Notes: generated by a model from the sequence alone, not told the origin. A DNA stretch of 37,840 nt from Candidatus Woesearchaeota archaeon (GCA_018302605.1 JAGVZN010000010.1:129013-166852); one strand, 5' to 3'; shown: positions 16,091 to 24,844, counted from the stretch's first letter. Program-made: numbers and translations.

Positions 16091-17287
16091 ATGTCCATTT
16101 TCAGCACTAAATACGCCCCTCAGCATTCCTCGGAAATAATCGGGCAGGATCTTGCCGTCTCCCAACTAAAAGATTTTATCCTCCATCATCAGCAGAAGAG
16201 ACAGAATGCTGCCCTATTATCCGGACCGACCGGTGTGGGAAAGACTTCTTCCGTGTATGCGCTGGCCAACGAACTACAATACGATCTTCTTGAATTAAAC
16301 TCTTCCGATCTGCGTAATGCTGCGGCGATCCACACCTTTCTCGGATCCGCGCTGGGCCAGCAATCTCTTTTCTTCCGGCCAAAGATCATCCTCATCGATG
16401 AGATCGATGCCCTGTCTGGAACAAACGATCGTGGCTGCATCCCAGCATTGGTCAAAGCATTAGAAAAGGCGGCTTTTCCCGTCATTCTCACGGCAAATGA
16501 TCCTTATGACGATAAGTTGAAAGCACTGCGTAAGATCTGTTTGGAGATTGAATTCCCTAAGGTTGACCACCATTCGATCTTTCTCTTACTGCAGCAGATC
16601 GCTGCAAAAGAGCATTTTTCTTCTGAAGAAAGTGCATTACGTTCTTTGGCCCGCCAGGTTGACGGTGATGTTCGCGCAGCTTTACTTGATCTGCAGATAA
16701 CTTCTGCAAATGGACCGGTCACTTTTGCGGCGGTCACCAAGCTCTCCGACCGCAAGCGCACGGCATCGATCCTCCAGGCGCTGAGCCTGATTTTCAAGTC
16801 TTCTCTGATCGAGAACGCCCTCCCCGCATTAGAAGACGTTGATGTTGATCTTGACGAAGTTTTTCTCTGGCTGGATGAAAATCTGCCTCGGGAATACACC
16901 TCTTCCCTTGCCTTGGCTTGCGCTTATGAACATCTTGCCCGGGCTGATGTTTTCCGCGGCCGGATCAAAAGGCAGCAGCATTGGCGGTTTCTGGTTTATA
17001 TCAATAATCTTCTCACGGCGGGAATCTCTTCTGCCAAAGAGGGACGCAACCCGAAATTCACCGAATATAAACGTACGATGCGTCTATTAAAGATCTGGCA
17101 GGCTAATCAGAAATATGCCAAGCGCAAAGAAATCGCCGCCAAAATTGCCCGGAAAATACACGCTTCACGTAAGAGCGTGGTCGCGGAATTTCCTTACTAT
17201 CAGACTATTTTTGCCGGAAGCGCGCAGACTGAACTGATCAGAGAATGGGAACTGACCGAAGAAGAAGCAGAGTGGCTGGGGCAGTGA
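16091..17287 (+). CDS. rfcL: Replication factor C large subunit
   Basis: 398 aa AAA+ clamp-loader subunit that helps load PCNA at primer-template junctions. FSTKYAP and the RFC box are at the N-terminus; Walker A GPTGVGKT is at 45-52, Walker B IILIDEID at 99-106, and sensor-1 region VILTANDPYD near 133-142. The C-terminal helical collar ends in ELTEEEAEWLGQ. The usual C-terminal PCNA-interacting motif (QxxLxxFF type) is not visible, which is odd if real. The metallopeptidase-like gene starts 1 nt after the stop codon. Confidence 0.9.
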   Translation: MSIFSTKYAPQHSSEIIGQDLAVSQLKDFILHHQQKRQNAALLSGPTGVGKTSSVYALANELQYDLLELNSSDLRNAAAIHTFLGSALGQQSLFFRPKIILIDEIDALSGTNDRGCIPALVKALEKAAFPVILTANDPYDDKLKALRKICLEIEFPKVDHHSIFLLLQQIAAKEHFSSEESALRSLARQVDGDVRAALLDLQITSANGPVTFAAVTKLSDRKRTASILQALSLIFKSSLIENALPALEDVDVDLDEVFLWLDENLPREYTSSLALACAYEHLARADVFRGRIKRQQHWRFLVYINNLLTAGISSAKEGRNPKFTEYKRTMRLLKIWQANQKYAKRKEIAAKIARKIHASRKSVVAEFPYYQTIFAGSAQTELIREWELTEEEAEWLGQ

Positions 17288-17288
17288 A

Positions 17289-17831
17289 ATGACCAGTAAT
17301 TCCCCTGATGAGAAACAGGCAGATGCCGAAGAAGAGCATCGGCAGTTTGTCGACACGATGTTTTCTTGCTATGGAATAGAAAAGCATCCGGGATATTTTC
17401 CAATCACGATTAGACCATTACTCAGCGCGGGTGGTCTCGGTCACGCTACGATTTATCTCTGTGATGATCTCGATCCAAAGCGTTTACCCTATGTCATTTG
17501 GCACGAATCCAGTCATTATCTGCATCGGATCGTTAATCCGGCGCTCTTCGCCATTCCTGAAGAAAAAAGAGAATTTTTTCTGGCGGTAGCTGCTTGTGAA
17601 ATGATTGCTGAATTGGCTGCTTTGCTTTATTTGAAGTCCTATGCTGATCTGGCCCCCGCAACGCTGATTGCCCATTCCATCGGAAATGGCATGAATGATG
17701 CTTTGGAAGACCGGGAGATTGATGCTCTGATCAAGATCGCCCGGACTTCAGACCAGATTCTGGAAGAGCTGGTTTCGCTGGATGGGGCTGCGGTGGTGAA
17801 ACGGGTCTGTTCTTATTCTGGATCAGGCTGA
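17289..17831 (+). CDS. Small HExxH protein, metallopeptidase-like
   Basis: 180 aa, not recognised as a named family. WHESSHYLHR gives the zinc motif H72-E73-xx-H76, and a helix FFLAVAACEMIAEL (97-109) about 30 residues on supplies a candidate third ligand, E104 or E108. This is the layout of minimal gluzincin folds. There is no signal peptide. It starts 1 nt after rfcL and is cotranscribed, but a functional link to replication is not implied by sequence. The C-terminus (CSYSGSG) looks disordered. Confidence 0.65.
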   Translation: MTSNSPDEKQADAEEEHRQFVDTMFSCYGIEKHPGYFPITIRPLLSAGGLGHATIYLCDDLDPKRLPYVIWHESSHYLHRIVNPALFAIPEEKREFFLAVAACEMIAELAALLYLKSYADLAPATLIAHSIGNGMNDALEDREIDALIKIARTSDQILEELVSLDGAAVVKRVCSYSGSG

Positions 17832-17874
17832 CTCCAGAAATGGAGAAGATAAAGAACCAATTATAACCAATCCC

Positions 17875-19653
17875 TCATCTCTTGCTTGTTGTCTTGGTGT
17901 ACTTCTTCCACAATATCCTAAACGGCTCTGATTCTCGTAATAATTGATCAAATGTTCCGGAATGGATGATTTTTCCATTCTTGAAATAATAGATTGTGTC
18001 AAAGATGGTAAGGAGATGAAGCCGATGCACCGAGGAAATAATTGTCTTCTCTTTAAACAGCTTAAAAATATTTTGGTAGATTAGCAATTCATTTTTGACA
18101 TCTACACTGCTGGTTGGCTCGTCTAATAAGATGATCTCTTTATCTTCCGAAGCCATCAAGCCTCGCGCGAGAGCAAGACGCTGTCTTTGCCCGCCGCTCA
18201 GACTTACTCCTTTTTCAACGATAGATGATTGCAAGCCGCGGGGCAATTGTGCGATGACTTCGGTGAACGTGGCCATATCTGTATATTTCTTTATTTCTTC
18301 TTGAGAATGTCTCACCCCAAAGGTAATATTCTCTTTGATCGTCGTTGCAAAAATTTCCGGATCCTGGGGGATCAGGGAAATCATCGTGCTGATGTACTTA
18401 AACCCTTTGGGAAGTTCTTTCCCATCCAAGACAATTTTACCAGACTTGAGATGGTAGATATCCCTGATCACTTTCAAGAGTGTCGTCTTCCCGCTCCCAC
18501 TGTCGCCAATAAACGCGATCTTCTCCCCACGCTTGATCGTAAAAGAAATATTCTCCAGATGCAGATCGGCTCCTTCTTCCGTATGATAAGAGAATGATAG
18601 GTCTTTGATTTCAATTGATTTCCAGTCGGACGCTGTCGCCCTCGTTTTGAATTTTTCTTGATCTTTGAACTCCCTGGCGATCTTTTCTCCATTTAGAACT
18701 GCCGTTTTTTGCTTGATGATGTCGCTATATTTATACGCGAAGCGGTAGAAGAGAGTGTTGATATTATATAAGTACCCATACAAAGCATAGACAGTTCCGA
18801 TGAGGATTGTCGCCTCCACCTTAGCTTGGGAATAAATGTAGGTAAACAAAACCAACGCCGTCATCGTTGAAGCGAAGAGCGAAACCAGAAACCACTTTAC
18901 TTCATTGATCTTGTTGTTGCGCAGAAAAAGCTTGAAGGGCTGCAGCATCTTGCGGAAAATGACATTGGAAAGCAGTTTCTCAATGCGTAAGATGATGACC
19001 GTGGTGATGTTGCTCAGCGTATCAAAGATCTTTGCCGAGATACCATTCTCCGCTTCATAGAGTTCAGAATATTGTCTCACGAGAATCTTGTCAAAGCGGA
19101 GGATCATATAGACAGTCAGGATGACCATCAGCAGGACGAGATAACTTGCCTGAAGATTAAAATAAACCAAAGCGAGATACGAGCCGATAAACCGGACGAT
19201 CGTTTCAATAACCTCGAAAGACTCGGAGGAGAATTGAAACAGCGCTGTTGTCGCTTTCTCAACCTTATCAATCGTATCTCCGGAATGATGTTCTGTATGC
19301 CATTCTACCGGAAGGCTCATCGTTCCATCCAACAGATACCTCTTGTAATTTGCTTTGGCGAGAAAAGCATTTTTATTTTCAATGACACGTGCTGGACCGT
19401 GAAACATCCAGAATCCGATGGTGAGTACCAGGAAAAAGGACAGATACCAGATCAGTGTCGAGATATTTTCCGCGGTAACGCCATTCTCCTGAATGAAATT
19501 AAGAATCTTGGCGATGAGGAGCGGCCATAATAGATCGATGGCATTTGCCATGACAAACAGAATGACATACAAGACGATTTTTGGCCTGTTCTCACCAGAA
19601 TACTTCCATGTTTTTCGCGTGAGAAACACGACCGGCTCATCTTTCCACCCCAT
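17875..19653 (-). CDS. ABC exporter, fused permease and ATPase
   Basis: 592 aa half-transporter of the MsbA/multidrug type, working as a dimer in the membrane. Six membrane segments lie within residues 25-320. The ATPase domain has Walker A GDSGSGKT (383-390), Q-loop LIPQDP (427-432), signature LSGGQ (485-489), Walker B IILLDEPTSSVD (507-518) and the H-loop SVHR (541-544). The substrate cannot be predicted. A single-gene transcript with its own TATA box (19675-19682) is likely. Confidence 0.88.
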   Translation of the reverse strand: MGWKDEPVVFLTRKTWKYSGENRPKIVLYVILFVMANAIDLLWPLLIAKILNFIQENGVTAENISTLIWYLSFFLVLTIGFWMFHGPARVIENKNAFLAKANYKRYLLDGTMSLPVEWHTEHHSGDTIDKVEKATTALFQFSSESFEVIETIVRFIGSYLALVYFNLQASYLVLLMVILTVYMILRFDKILVRQYSELYEAENGISAKIFDTLSNITTVIILRIEKLLSNVIFRKMLQPFKLFLRNNKINEVKWFLVSLFASTMTALVLFTYIYSQAKVEATILIGTVYALYGYLYNINTLFYRFAYKYSDIIKQKTAVLNGEKIAREFKDQEKFKTRATASDWKSIEIKDLSFSYHTEEGADLHLENISFTIKRGEKIAFIGDSGSGKTTLLKVIRDIYHLKSGKIVLDGKELPKGFKYISTMISLIPQDPEIFATTIKENITFGVRHSQEEIKKYTDMATFTEVIAQLPRGLQSSIVEKGVSLSGGQRQRLALARGLMASEDKEIILLDEPTSSVDVKNELLIYQNIFKLFKEKTIISSVHRLHLLTIFDTIYYFKNGKIIHSGTFDQLLRESEPFRILWKKYTKTTSKR

Positions 19654-19674
19654 GATTGTTCAGAATGCGGGAGA

Positions 19675-19682
19675 ATTTAAAA
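19675..19682 (-). promoter_or_regulatory. TATA box for the ABC exporter gene
   Basis: Minus-strand TTTTAAAT, 22-29 nt upstream of the ATG at 19653. Confidence 0.6.
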
Positions 19683-19735
19683 AGGTGTCGCCATCCATTT
19701 TAAAGATAGCTCAAAAAACAGAATCCCCCAAAATA

Positions 19736-20428
19736 TTATTCGCGCAAAAGCCATTCTATGACACTATTTTCTAAAACTGCAGTTGAATTAATCAGGGGCA
19801 GGGTAACATCTTCCGGTTTTACGGCTAAAAAGAGATCCGTGCAACCGAGAATAATCGCCTCTGCCCCACTTTCCTGCAATCGTTCCAGAATCTCGATTAT
19901 TTTTTGTTTATCTTCTTTTTCCAAATGACTATTTAGAATCTTAATGATGCATTCGCTAAGGAAATCTTGTTGTTGTTCATCGGGTATTAATAATTCAATT
20001 CCATTTTCCCGTAGTTTTTCATTGTAGAGCTTCTGCCTTACGGTTGTTGAAGAGGCTAGAAGTCCGACCTTTTGAAAGCCATGTTTTACACATTCTTTTG
20101 TTGTTTCTTCAATGATACTGAGAAGTGGAACTGTTGATTGTTGTCGTAGTTCGTCAATAAAGACATGAACGGTGTTGCAGGGTATTACAATTAAGTGTGC
20201 GCCTGATTTGTCAAGCCTTCTCACGGAACTTTTTAGTAAAAAAAACATTTCTGGGGAATGTTCGCCATGGGCGATTGCTCTCTCTACTTCTTTTGGAACC
20301 GGCACGTTATCCATAATAATATGTGGTTGACCTGGTGAAATATCTTTGACCTGTCGGTTGACATTAAAGCAAAAGCTACAACTGGTCTCTGTGCCTAGTC
20401 CTCCAACAATGCCAAGTGTTTTGTTCAT
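19736..20428 (-). CDS. Aspartate/glutamate racemase-family protein
   Basis: 230 aa. The two-thiol active site is visible as PCNT (C84) and GCTD (C196), the standard positions for PLP-independent Asp/Glu/hydantoin racemases. The N-terminal glycine loop reads IVGGLGTETS. Aspartate racemase usually has GGMGPxAT, so the substrate-binding turn differs and the exact amino acid is uncertain. The gene is divergent from the double-Lrp regulator, which may control it, since Lrp-type proteins often sense amino acids. Confidence 0.8.
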   Translation of the reverse strand: MNKTLGIVGGLGTETSCSFCFNVNRQVKDISPGQPHIIMDNVPVPKEVERAIAHGEHSPEMFFLLKSSVRRLDKSGAHLIVIPCNTVHVFIDELRQQSTVPLLSIIEETTKECVKHGFQKVGLLASSTTVRQKLYNEKLRENGIELLIPDEQQQDFLSECIIKILNSHLEKEDKQKIIEILERLQESGAEAIILGCTDLFLAVKPEDVTLPLINSTAVLENSVIEWLLRE

Positions 20429-20454
20429 TTTACTACTTTAGGGTGTTAAACAAG

Positions 20455-20462
20455 ATATAAAA
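20455..20462 (-). promoter_or_regulatory. TATA box for the racemase gene
   Basis: Minus-strand TTTTATAT, 27-34 nt upstream of the ATG at 20428. It faces the Lrp promoter across a very AT-rich 108-bp spacer. Confidence 0.6.
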
Positions 20463-20508
20463 TTACCTCTTTATTTTTACTTAAAAAAGATAATATTTAT
20501 ATAGTAAA

Positions 20509-20516
20509 TTTAAAAT
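20509..20516 (+). promoter_or_regulatory. TATA box for the double-Lrp regulator gene
   Basis: TTTAAAAT, 21-28 nt upstream of the ATG at 20537. AT-rich direct and inverted repeats around 20481-20520 could bind the regulator itself. Confidence 0.55.
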
Positions 20517-20536
20517 ATCGGTAAAATAATCTTAAA

Positions 20537-21535
20537 ATGTACAAATTAGACCAGAAGAACCGGCGGATCGTCTTCGAACTAGATCGTAATTCCCGCCAGT
20601 CCATCAACGAATTAGCAAGCATTACGAAACTAAGCCGGGATGTCGTCTCGTATCGTATGAAGCAATTAGAAAAAGCGGGAATTATTCAAAAGTACATCGC
20701 AGTTATTGATTATGGGCGTTTTTCTTATCAATTTATTCGTCTTTATGTGGGATTGCAGAATACTACTCCAGAGATTGAAGAAAATATTGCTCGTTTTTTT
20801 GTTGAGGAGAAGCATTGTCAGATCGTTTTTCGCAGTAGTGGTCGACATGATCTTGTTGTCGGCTTTCTTGTAAAGAGTTTGGCGGAATATCAACAAATTT
20901 ATGATCGATTTCTTCAACAATTTCGTGCACATGTTGCTCATCGGTTCATTAGTCTTTTCCTCAGCTATCATCATTTTTGCCGCAATTATCTGGTTGATAA
21001 AAAGCAGCAAGATCACTCTATTATAATTACGGGGAATCAAGACCCCTTCGTTTATGATGAGAAAGATCTTCAGCTTCTTAATATCATTAAAGAGAATGCG
21101 AGAATTACTTTGTTAGATTTAGCTCATGAATTGAAAATGACTCCGGCGGGGGTGAAATATAAGTTACGCGGTCTTGAGAAACAAAAAGTGATTTTGGGAT
21201 ATAAGATATTACTTGATTTCTCTCAGTTGGGTTATCAATATTTTAAAATCGACTTAGAATTAGAAGATCTTTCTATTATTCCCGCACTTGCACAATATAT
21301 TCTTCAACACCCAAATATCATCTATCGTGAGATTACTCTTGGGGGATCTGATTTTGAATTCGATGGTGAATTTAAGAATGATTTGGAATTTTATCAATTC
21401 ATGGATGAGTTAAAAAAATTATTCCCTCAACAAATTCGACATTATTCTTTTTATCAGGCTCTTAAAATCTACAAGTATTCTTATTTCCCTGAAGAATTCC
21501 TCAATTCCAAGACTAAAAAGCCACAAAAACATTAA
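20537..21535 (+). CDS. Double Lrp/AsnC-type transcriptional regulator
   Basis: 332 aa, twice the normal Lrp length, made of two tandem Lrp units. Unit 1 starts KLDQKNRRIVFELDRNSRQS with an HTH to about residue 55 and a ligand/dimer domain after it. Unit 2 starts VYDEKDLQLLNIIKENARI near 172 with a second HTH (LAHELKMTPAGVKYKLRGLE). Tandem Lrp fusions are known in archaea. It probably binds DNA and responds to an amino acid, and the divergent racemase gene is the obvious candidate target. The C-terminus is basic (SKTKKPQKH). Confidence 0.85.
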   Translation: MYKLDQKNRRIVFELDRNSRQSINELASITKLSRDVVSYRMKQLEKAGIIQKYIAVIDYGRFSYQFIRLYVGLQNTTPEIEENIARFFVEEKHCQIVFRSSGRHDLVVGFLVKSLAEYQQIYDRFLQQFRAHVAHRFISLFLSYHHFCRNYLVDKKQQDHSIIITGNQDPFVYDEKDLQLLNIIKENARITLLDLAHELKMTPAGVKYKLRGLEKQKVILGYKILLDFSQLGYQYFKIDLELEDLSIIPALAQYILQHPNIIYREITLGGSDFEFDGEFKNDLEFYQFMDELKKLFPQQIRHYSFYQALKIYKYSYFPEEFLNSKTKKPQKH

Positions 21536-21539
21536 TAAA
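21532..21539 (+). promoter_or_regulatory. Probable TATA box for the GlyRS gene
   Basis: TTAATAAA, 23-30 nt upstream of the ATG at 21562; it overlaps the stop region of the Lrp gene. Confidence 0.45.
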
Positions 21540-21561
21540 CCTCCTTTCTTCCCTATGGCAA

Positions 21562-23043
21562 ATGACCCATACCCCCGCGGATTTGGCCACTTTCTGCAAA
21601 AAGAAGGGCTTTATCTATCCTTCTTCCGAGATCTATGGCGGATTAGCCGGTTTCTACGATTATGGTCATTTAGGCACTTTGCTCAAACATCATTTTGAGA
21701 ATGTTTGGCGGGATTATTTTCTGGGATTAGATCGTCATTTCTTTGAGATTGATACTGCTCAGATCATGCACGAATCTGTCTTTAAAGCATCGGGTCATCT
21801 GGAAAATTTTAGTGATCCTTCCGTTGATTGTTCCAGATGTGAGTTTAGGGAAAGAGCAGATCACTTTGTCCAGCAGGCGACGAGACAGCGCACAGAAGGT
21901 TTTTCTCCTCAAGAATTAACTTCGTTAATTGAAAAGCATCATTTAGCCTGTCCGAAATGCAAATCCAAGCTCAAGCCGGTTACTGCAGTTAACATGATGT
22001 TTCCTCTGCAATTAGGCGTGGGCACAGCACAACGCGCTTTTCTCCGTCCGGAAACTGCCCAATCCCCCTACGTCAATTTTAAGCTGCAATATGAATTACA
22101 GAGAAAGAAACTGCCTCTGGGCCTGGCGCTCATCGGCAAGGCGTTTCGTAATGAGATTTCACCGCGTAATCTGACCTTGCGCCTGCGTGAAATCACTCAG
22201 GCAGAACTCCAGATTTTCTTCAATCCGAGCACGATCAGCAAACATCCTCTTTTCTCTTCAGTCAAGAATTACAAACTCCGTGTCTTGCTGGAGGAAGATC
22301 GTAAAAAGAATCAGCCGGGAGAAAGAACCGCTGCTGAACTCGTCAAGAAAGGCTTGCCGGAATTTTATGTCTATCATCTGGTAGTTATCCAGAAATTCTA
22401 TTTGGATACGCTGAACATTCCTCCCGCAAAATTCCGCCTCTATCAATTAGATGACCAAGAAAAAGCATTCTACAACAAATATCATTTTGATATTGAAGTA
22501 GAATTAGCCAATCACGGCTTCACGGAGATGGGTGGTCTGCATTACCGCACCGATCATGATCTGGGCGGCCATCAGAAAATCTCTAAACAGAGTATGGAAG
22601 TTTTGGAAGAAGCGACCGGGGAACGGTTCATCCCTCACGTCTTGGAACTCAGCTTCGGTGTTGACCGTACTGTCTATGCGTTATTGGATTTGGCGTACGA
22701 TGACGATAAAAAGCGCGGCAATATTGTTCTTCACTTGCCTTCATCTTTCACGCCTTTCTTCTGTGCTGTCTTTCCGCTGGTGAAAAATAAAGAGGAGGTC
22801 GTCACAAAAGCCGAAGAGGTAGATGCGCTCTTGCGCCGCCATCATCTGAAACCACTCTACGATGAAGTCGCTTCGATCGGCCGGCGCTATGCCCGGGCGG
22901 ATGAGATCGGCGTCAAATACTGCATCACCATTGATTTTGATTCTTTGACAGACAATGCTGTCACTGTTCGTGACCGTGATACGACGGAACAGAAAAGGGT
23001 GGCGATTGAGAAGCTGGCGGGGTATTTGGAAAAGTTGAGGTAG
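21562..23043 (+). CDS. glyS: Glycyl-tRNA synthetase (alpha2 type)
   Basis: 493 aa class II synthetase that charges tRNA-Gly. The N-terminal GFIYPSSEIYGGLAGFYDYG is diagnostic for the archaeal/eukaryotic alpha2 enzyme. Zinc-type cysteines are at C90/C93 and C130/C133. RPETAQ is at 162-167, motif 2 FRNEISPR at 195-202, and motif 3 ELSFGVDR is present near 357. The C-terminal anticodon-binding domain ends in LEKLR. An ATG 8 nt upstream at 21554 is in another frame and is not used. Confidence 0.96.
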   Translation: MTHTPADLATFCKKKGFIYPSSEIYGGLAGFYDYGHLGTLLKHHFENVWRDYFLGLDRHFFEIDTAQIMHESVFKASGHLENFSDPSVDCSRCEFRERADHFVQQATRQRTEGFSPQELTSLIEKHHLACPKCKSKLKPVTAVNMMFPLQLGVGTAQRAFLRPETAQSPYVNFKLQYELQRKKLPLGLALIGKAFRNEISPRNLTLRLREITQAELQIFFNPSTISKHPLFSSVKNYKLRVLLEEDRKKNQPGERTAAELVKKGLPEFYVYHLVVIQKFYLDTLNIPPAKFRLYQLDDQEKAFYNKYHFDIEVELANHGFTEMGGLHYRTDHDLGGHQKISKQSMEVLEEATGERFIPHVLELSFGVDRTVYALLDLAYDDDKKRGNIVLHLPSSFTPFFCAVFPLVKNKEEVVTKAEEVDALLRRHHLKPLYDEVASIGRRYARADEIGVKYCITIDFDSLTDNAVTVRDRDTTEQKRVAIEKLAGYLEKLR

Positions 23044-23109
23044 AATTCTGGAAATTTGTTCTTGTGAGACGGGAAGCCCCCGGGTTAGTTAGAATAGTGC
23101 AATTTTCAA

Positions 23110-23262
23110 TTTGTTTACTAAAGAGAAGTCTGGAGTTCAATAATTGAATTATAGTAACTGTGAATTATTTTCGAATGTTTGTTCACAGTTACTAATCGTA
23201 AATGTGTGAACAAATGTTCGATGACTTAACACATTTACGATATGCAAACTTCTCTAAACAAA
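23110..23262. repeat. Palindromic element B1 with two internal hairpins
   Basis: The outer arms TTTGTTTA and AGAGAAGT (23110-23117, 23122-23129) pair with ACTTCTCTAAACAAA (23248-23262). Inside are the 12-bp hairpin AGTAACTGTGAA/TTCACAGTTACT (23153-23164/23182-23193) and the 13-bp hairpin ATCGTAAATGTGT/ACACATTTACGAT (23195-23207/23229-23241). The right arm is shared with B2 at 26639-26660. Together with A2 it fills the 569-bp gap after glyS; 23044-23109 shows nothing recognisable. Confidence 0.7.
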
Positions 23263-23273
23263 TACCTTTTGCC

Positions 23274-23572
23274 GACACAATCCCTTTGGTGAGTGATGGT
23301 GAGCCGTCGCTGAAGCCGATTTTAAGAAATTTCAGAGATCCAGAAGAAAATCGGACCAGTTCCCGTAACGAAAACTCGCCACTCGAGCCTATCCACGGAC
23401 TTCGTCCGTGGCTTTACGGCTCTCGTATCAATTGGCGAGTTTTCGGAACAGAAAATGCGAGCTAGTGTTATTAACTCCGCACTTTGTGCGGAGCCATCTC
23501 GCATTTTCTAGTATTATAGCTATCCTTCAGCGACCATTTGGCGTCACCATCACTCACGTTTCGGATTGTGCC
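23274..23572. mobile_element. MITE-like element A2, a 299-bp version of A1 carrying a nested hairpin insert
   Basis: The ends GACACAATCC and GGATTGTGCC match A1, as do the 13-bp stem (23289-23301/23545-23557) and the 10-bp stem (23306-23315/23525-23534). The inner hairpin is CCGATTTT/AAAATCGG (23316-23323/23347-23354), where A1 has CCAATTTT/AAAATTGG: a compensated base-pair change. About 147 bp (23362-23508) are inserted relative to A1. They hold four more perfect or near-perfect hairpins. Flanking 8-mers CTTTTGCC and CTGCTGCC agree at 6 of 8. The right end is 7 bp from a TATA box. Confidence 0.85.
23362..23508. repeat. Nested two-armed hairpin insert inside element A2
   Basis: Arm 1 is CGAAAACTCGCCA/TGGCGAGTTTTCG (23369-23381/23433-23445), enclosing GAGCC/GGCTC and the hairpin CCACGGAC/GTCCGTGG with a 3-nt loop (23393-23411). 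Arm 2 is AGAAAATGCGAG/CTCGCATTTTCT (23450-23461/23498-23509), enclosing CTCCGCAC/GTGCGGAG (23475-23493). The sequence interrupts the point where A1 reads AGTTC-TAGTA. It may be a separate element inserted into A2. Confidence 0.7.
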
Positions 23573-23587
23573 CTGCTGCCGACAAGG

Positions 23588-23595
23588 TTATAAAT
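23588..23595 (+). promoter_or_regulatory. TATA box for the membrane coiled-coil gene
   Basis: TTATAAAT, 18-25 nt upstream of the ATG at 23613 and 24-31 nt upstream of the in-frame ATG at 23619; the spacing slightly favours the second. Confidence 0.65.
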
Positions 23596-23612
23596 CAGCT
23601 CAATTTCAGCAA

Positions 23613-24197
23613 ATGACGATGAACTCGCGCTTTCCTTCACTCATTGTTCTGTTAGTCGTCGGCCTGTTTGTGCCCCTGCTCCTATTGGTAGCCTATTTTG
23701 TCTTGGACAATCCGATCCTGCGCATGCTAAGCCTGGCGCTAGCCGTAGCCCTTGCTCTTCTTGATTTTCTTTACTTTCCCGTCAAATGGCCTTCCGCATC
23801 GCACCGACTTTCTTCCCGTCTGGATCATCTCCAATCGCTTCTCTTTACAGAATCGCTCACCAGCCTTAAACAAGAGTATGAAAAAATGTATCACCATTAC
23901 GAGAAACTCTCGGAGAGCAGGAAAGAGAAATGCTATGGTCCGCTGCTGCAGATCCGCGGCAGGATAGAAGACATTATGCATTCCGTCAAGCGTCTGGAAG
24001 TTCTGGCGCAGCAAGTCAACCAGGGCACGTTGCAAGGACAGCAGCAGCGCTATGCTGAAATGGGTGAGATTTACCAGAAATTGCCGCGTAAAGAGCAGAA
24101 GCAGTGGTATCCTCAGCTGCGGCAGGCGCTGGAAGTGCTGGAGAAAGGCGTATCTGAAGAAATGAGCCATAATTCTTTTAAACAGGATCAATCTTGA
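23613..24197 (+). CDS. Membrane-anchored coiled-coil protein of unknown function
   Basis: 194 aa, starting MTMNSRFPSLIV. Two adjacent membrane segments (about residues 9-30 and 35-55) form an N-terminal hairpin. The rest is charged and helical, with heptad-like stretches (SLKQEYEKMYHHYEKLSE, VKRLEVLAQQVNQG, LRQALEVLEKG), so a cytosolic coiled coil is likely. The longer frame from 23538 would start inside MITE A2 and upstream of the TATA box, so it is rejected. The next gene starts 7 bp after the stop, suggesting an operon. Confidence 0.65.
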   Translation: MTMNSRFPSLIVLLVVGLFVPLLLLVAYFVLDNPILRMLSLALAVALALLDFLYFPVKWPSASHRLSSRLDHLQSLLFTESLTSLKQEYEKMYHHYEKLSESRKEKCYGPLLQIRGRIEDIMHSVKRLEVLAQQVNQGTLQGQQQRYAEMGEIYQKLPRKEQKQWYPQLRQALEVLEKGVSEEMSHNSFKQDQS

Positions 24198-24204
24198 GAA
24201 ATTT

Positions 24205-24789
24205 ATGCTTTTCTCTCTGATCGGCGCGCATGGTACGGGAAAAACGACTGTTTTCAACGCCTTGCAAACACAGCATCCCGAATGGCAGTTTTTCAGCGAA
24301 GGGGTTCGGCATCAGATTCCCGCCTTTGGTTATCGTACCCCGTATGAACTGATCGATGATGTCGGTATCGGTGTGTTTGAAGCGATGAACATCAATTCAT
24401 GGAGTGTTATCGATCCCCAAACAAATCCACTATTCAATCCGGATACCATCACCGTCACGGATCGTTCTGCGCTGGATAATTGGGGATATTTCCTGACGTT
24501 AAAACAAAAATCTGACGCAAGATTAGAACCACTCCTGCGGAAAATGGTCACCCATTACGCTTCACTTACCAATCATTGGATCTATTTTCCGATCGGTGTT
24601 TTCCCGCTCGTTGGGGATCAAATGCGTCCGGAAGATATTTCTTACCAACAAGCCCTCGATCTGAATATCCGCCGTGCTTTACATGAGCTGAAGATTCCTC
24701 CCGAAAAGATTCATTTTCTGTCATCCCCTGATCTCGAAGGAAGAATCGGGGAAGTGCTCACCATCATTCAATCTTCTTCATCACCCTGA
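24205..24789 (+). CDS. P-loop NTPase of the AAA_28/NadR-kinase-like type
   Basis: 194 aa. Walker A is GAHGTGKTT at residues 7-15. A lid/Walker-B-like segment TITVTDRSALDNWGYF (near 87-102) has the DRS.LD pattern seen in NadR-like and deoxynucleoside-kinase-like ATPases (PF13521 group). It probably phosphorylates a nucleoside or ribosylated substrate, but this is not certain. It is short, single-domain and cytosolic, and is probably cotranscribed with the membrane coiled-coil gene upstream. Confidence 0.75.
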   Translation: MLFSLIGAHGTGKTTVFNALQTQHPEWQFFSEGVRHQIPAFGYRTPYELIDDVGIGVFEAMNINSWSVIDPQTNPLFNPDTITVTDRSALDNWGYFLTLKQKSDARLEPLLRKMVTHYASLTNHWIYFPIGVFPLVGDQMRPEDISYQQALDLNIRRALHELKIPPEKIHFLSSPDLEGRIGEVLTIIQSSSSP

Positions 24790-24812
24790 TTCTACTGCTC
24801 CACAAGCGAAAA

Positions 24813-24820
24813 CTATAAAT
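24813..24820 (+). promoter_or_regulatory. TATA box for the SSB gene
   Basis: CTATAAAT, 25-32 nt upstream of the ATG at 24845. Confidence 0.7.
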
Positions 24821-24844
24821 AACCGATTTCTTCCATCTCTCGCC

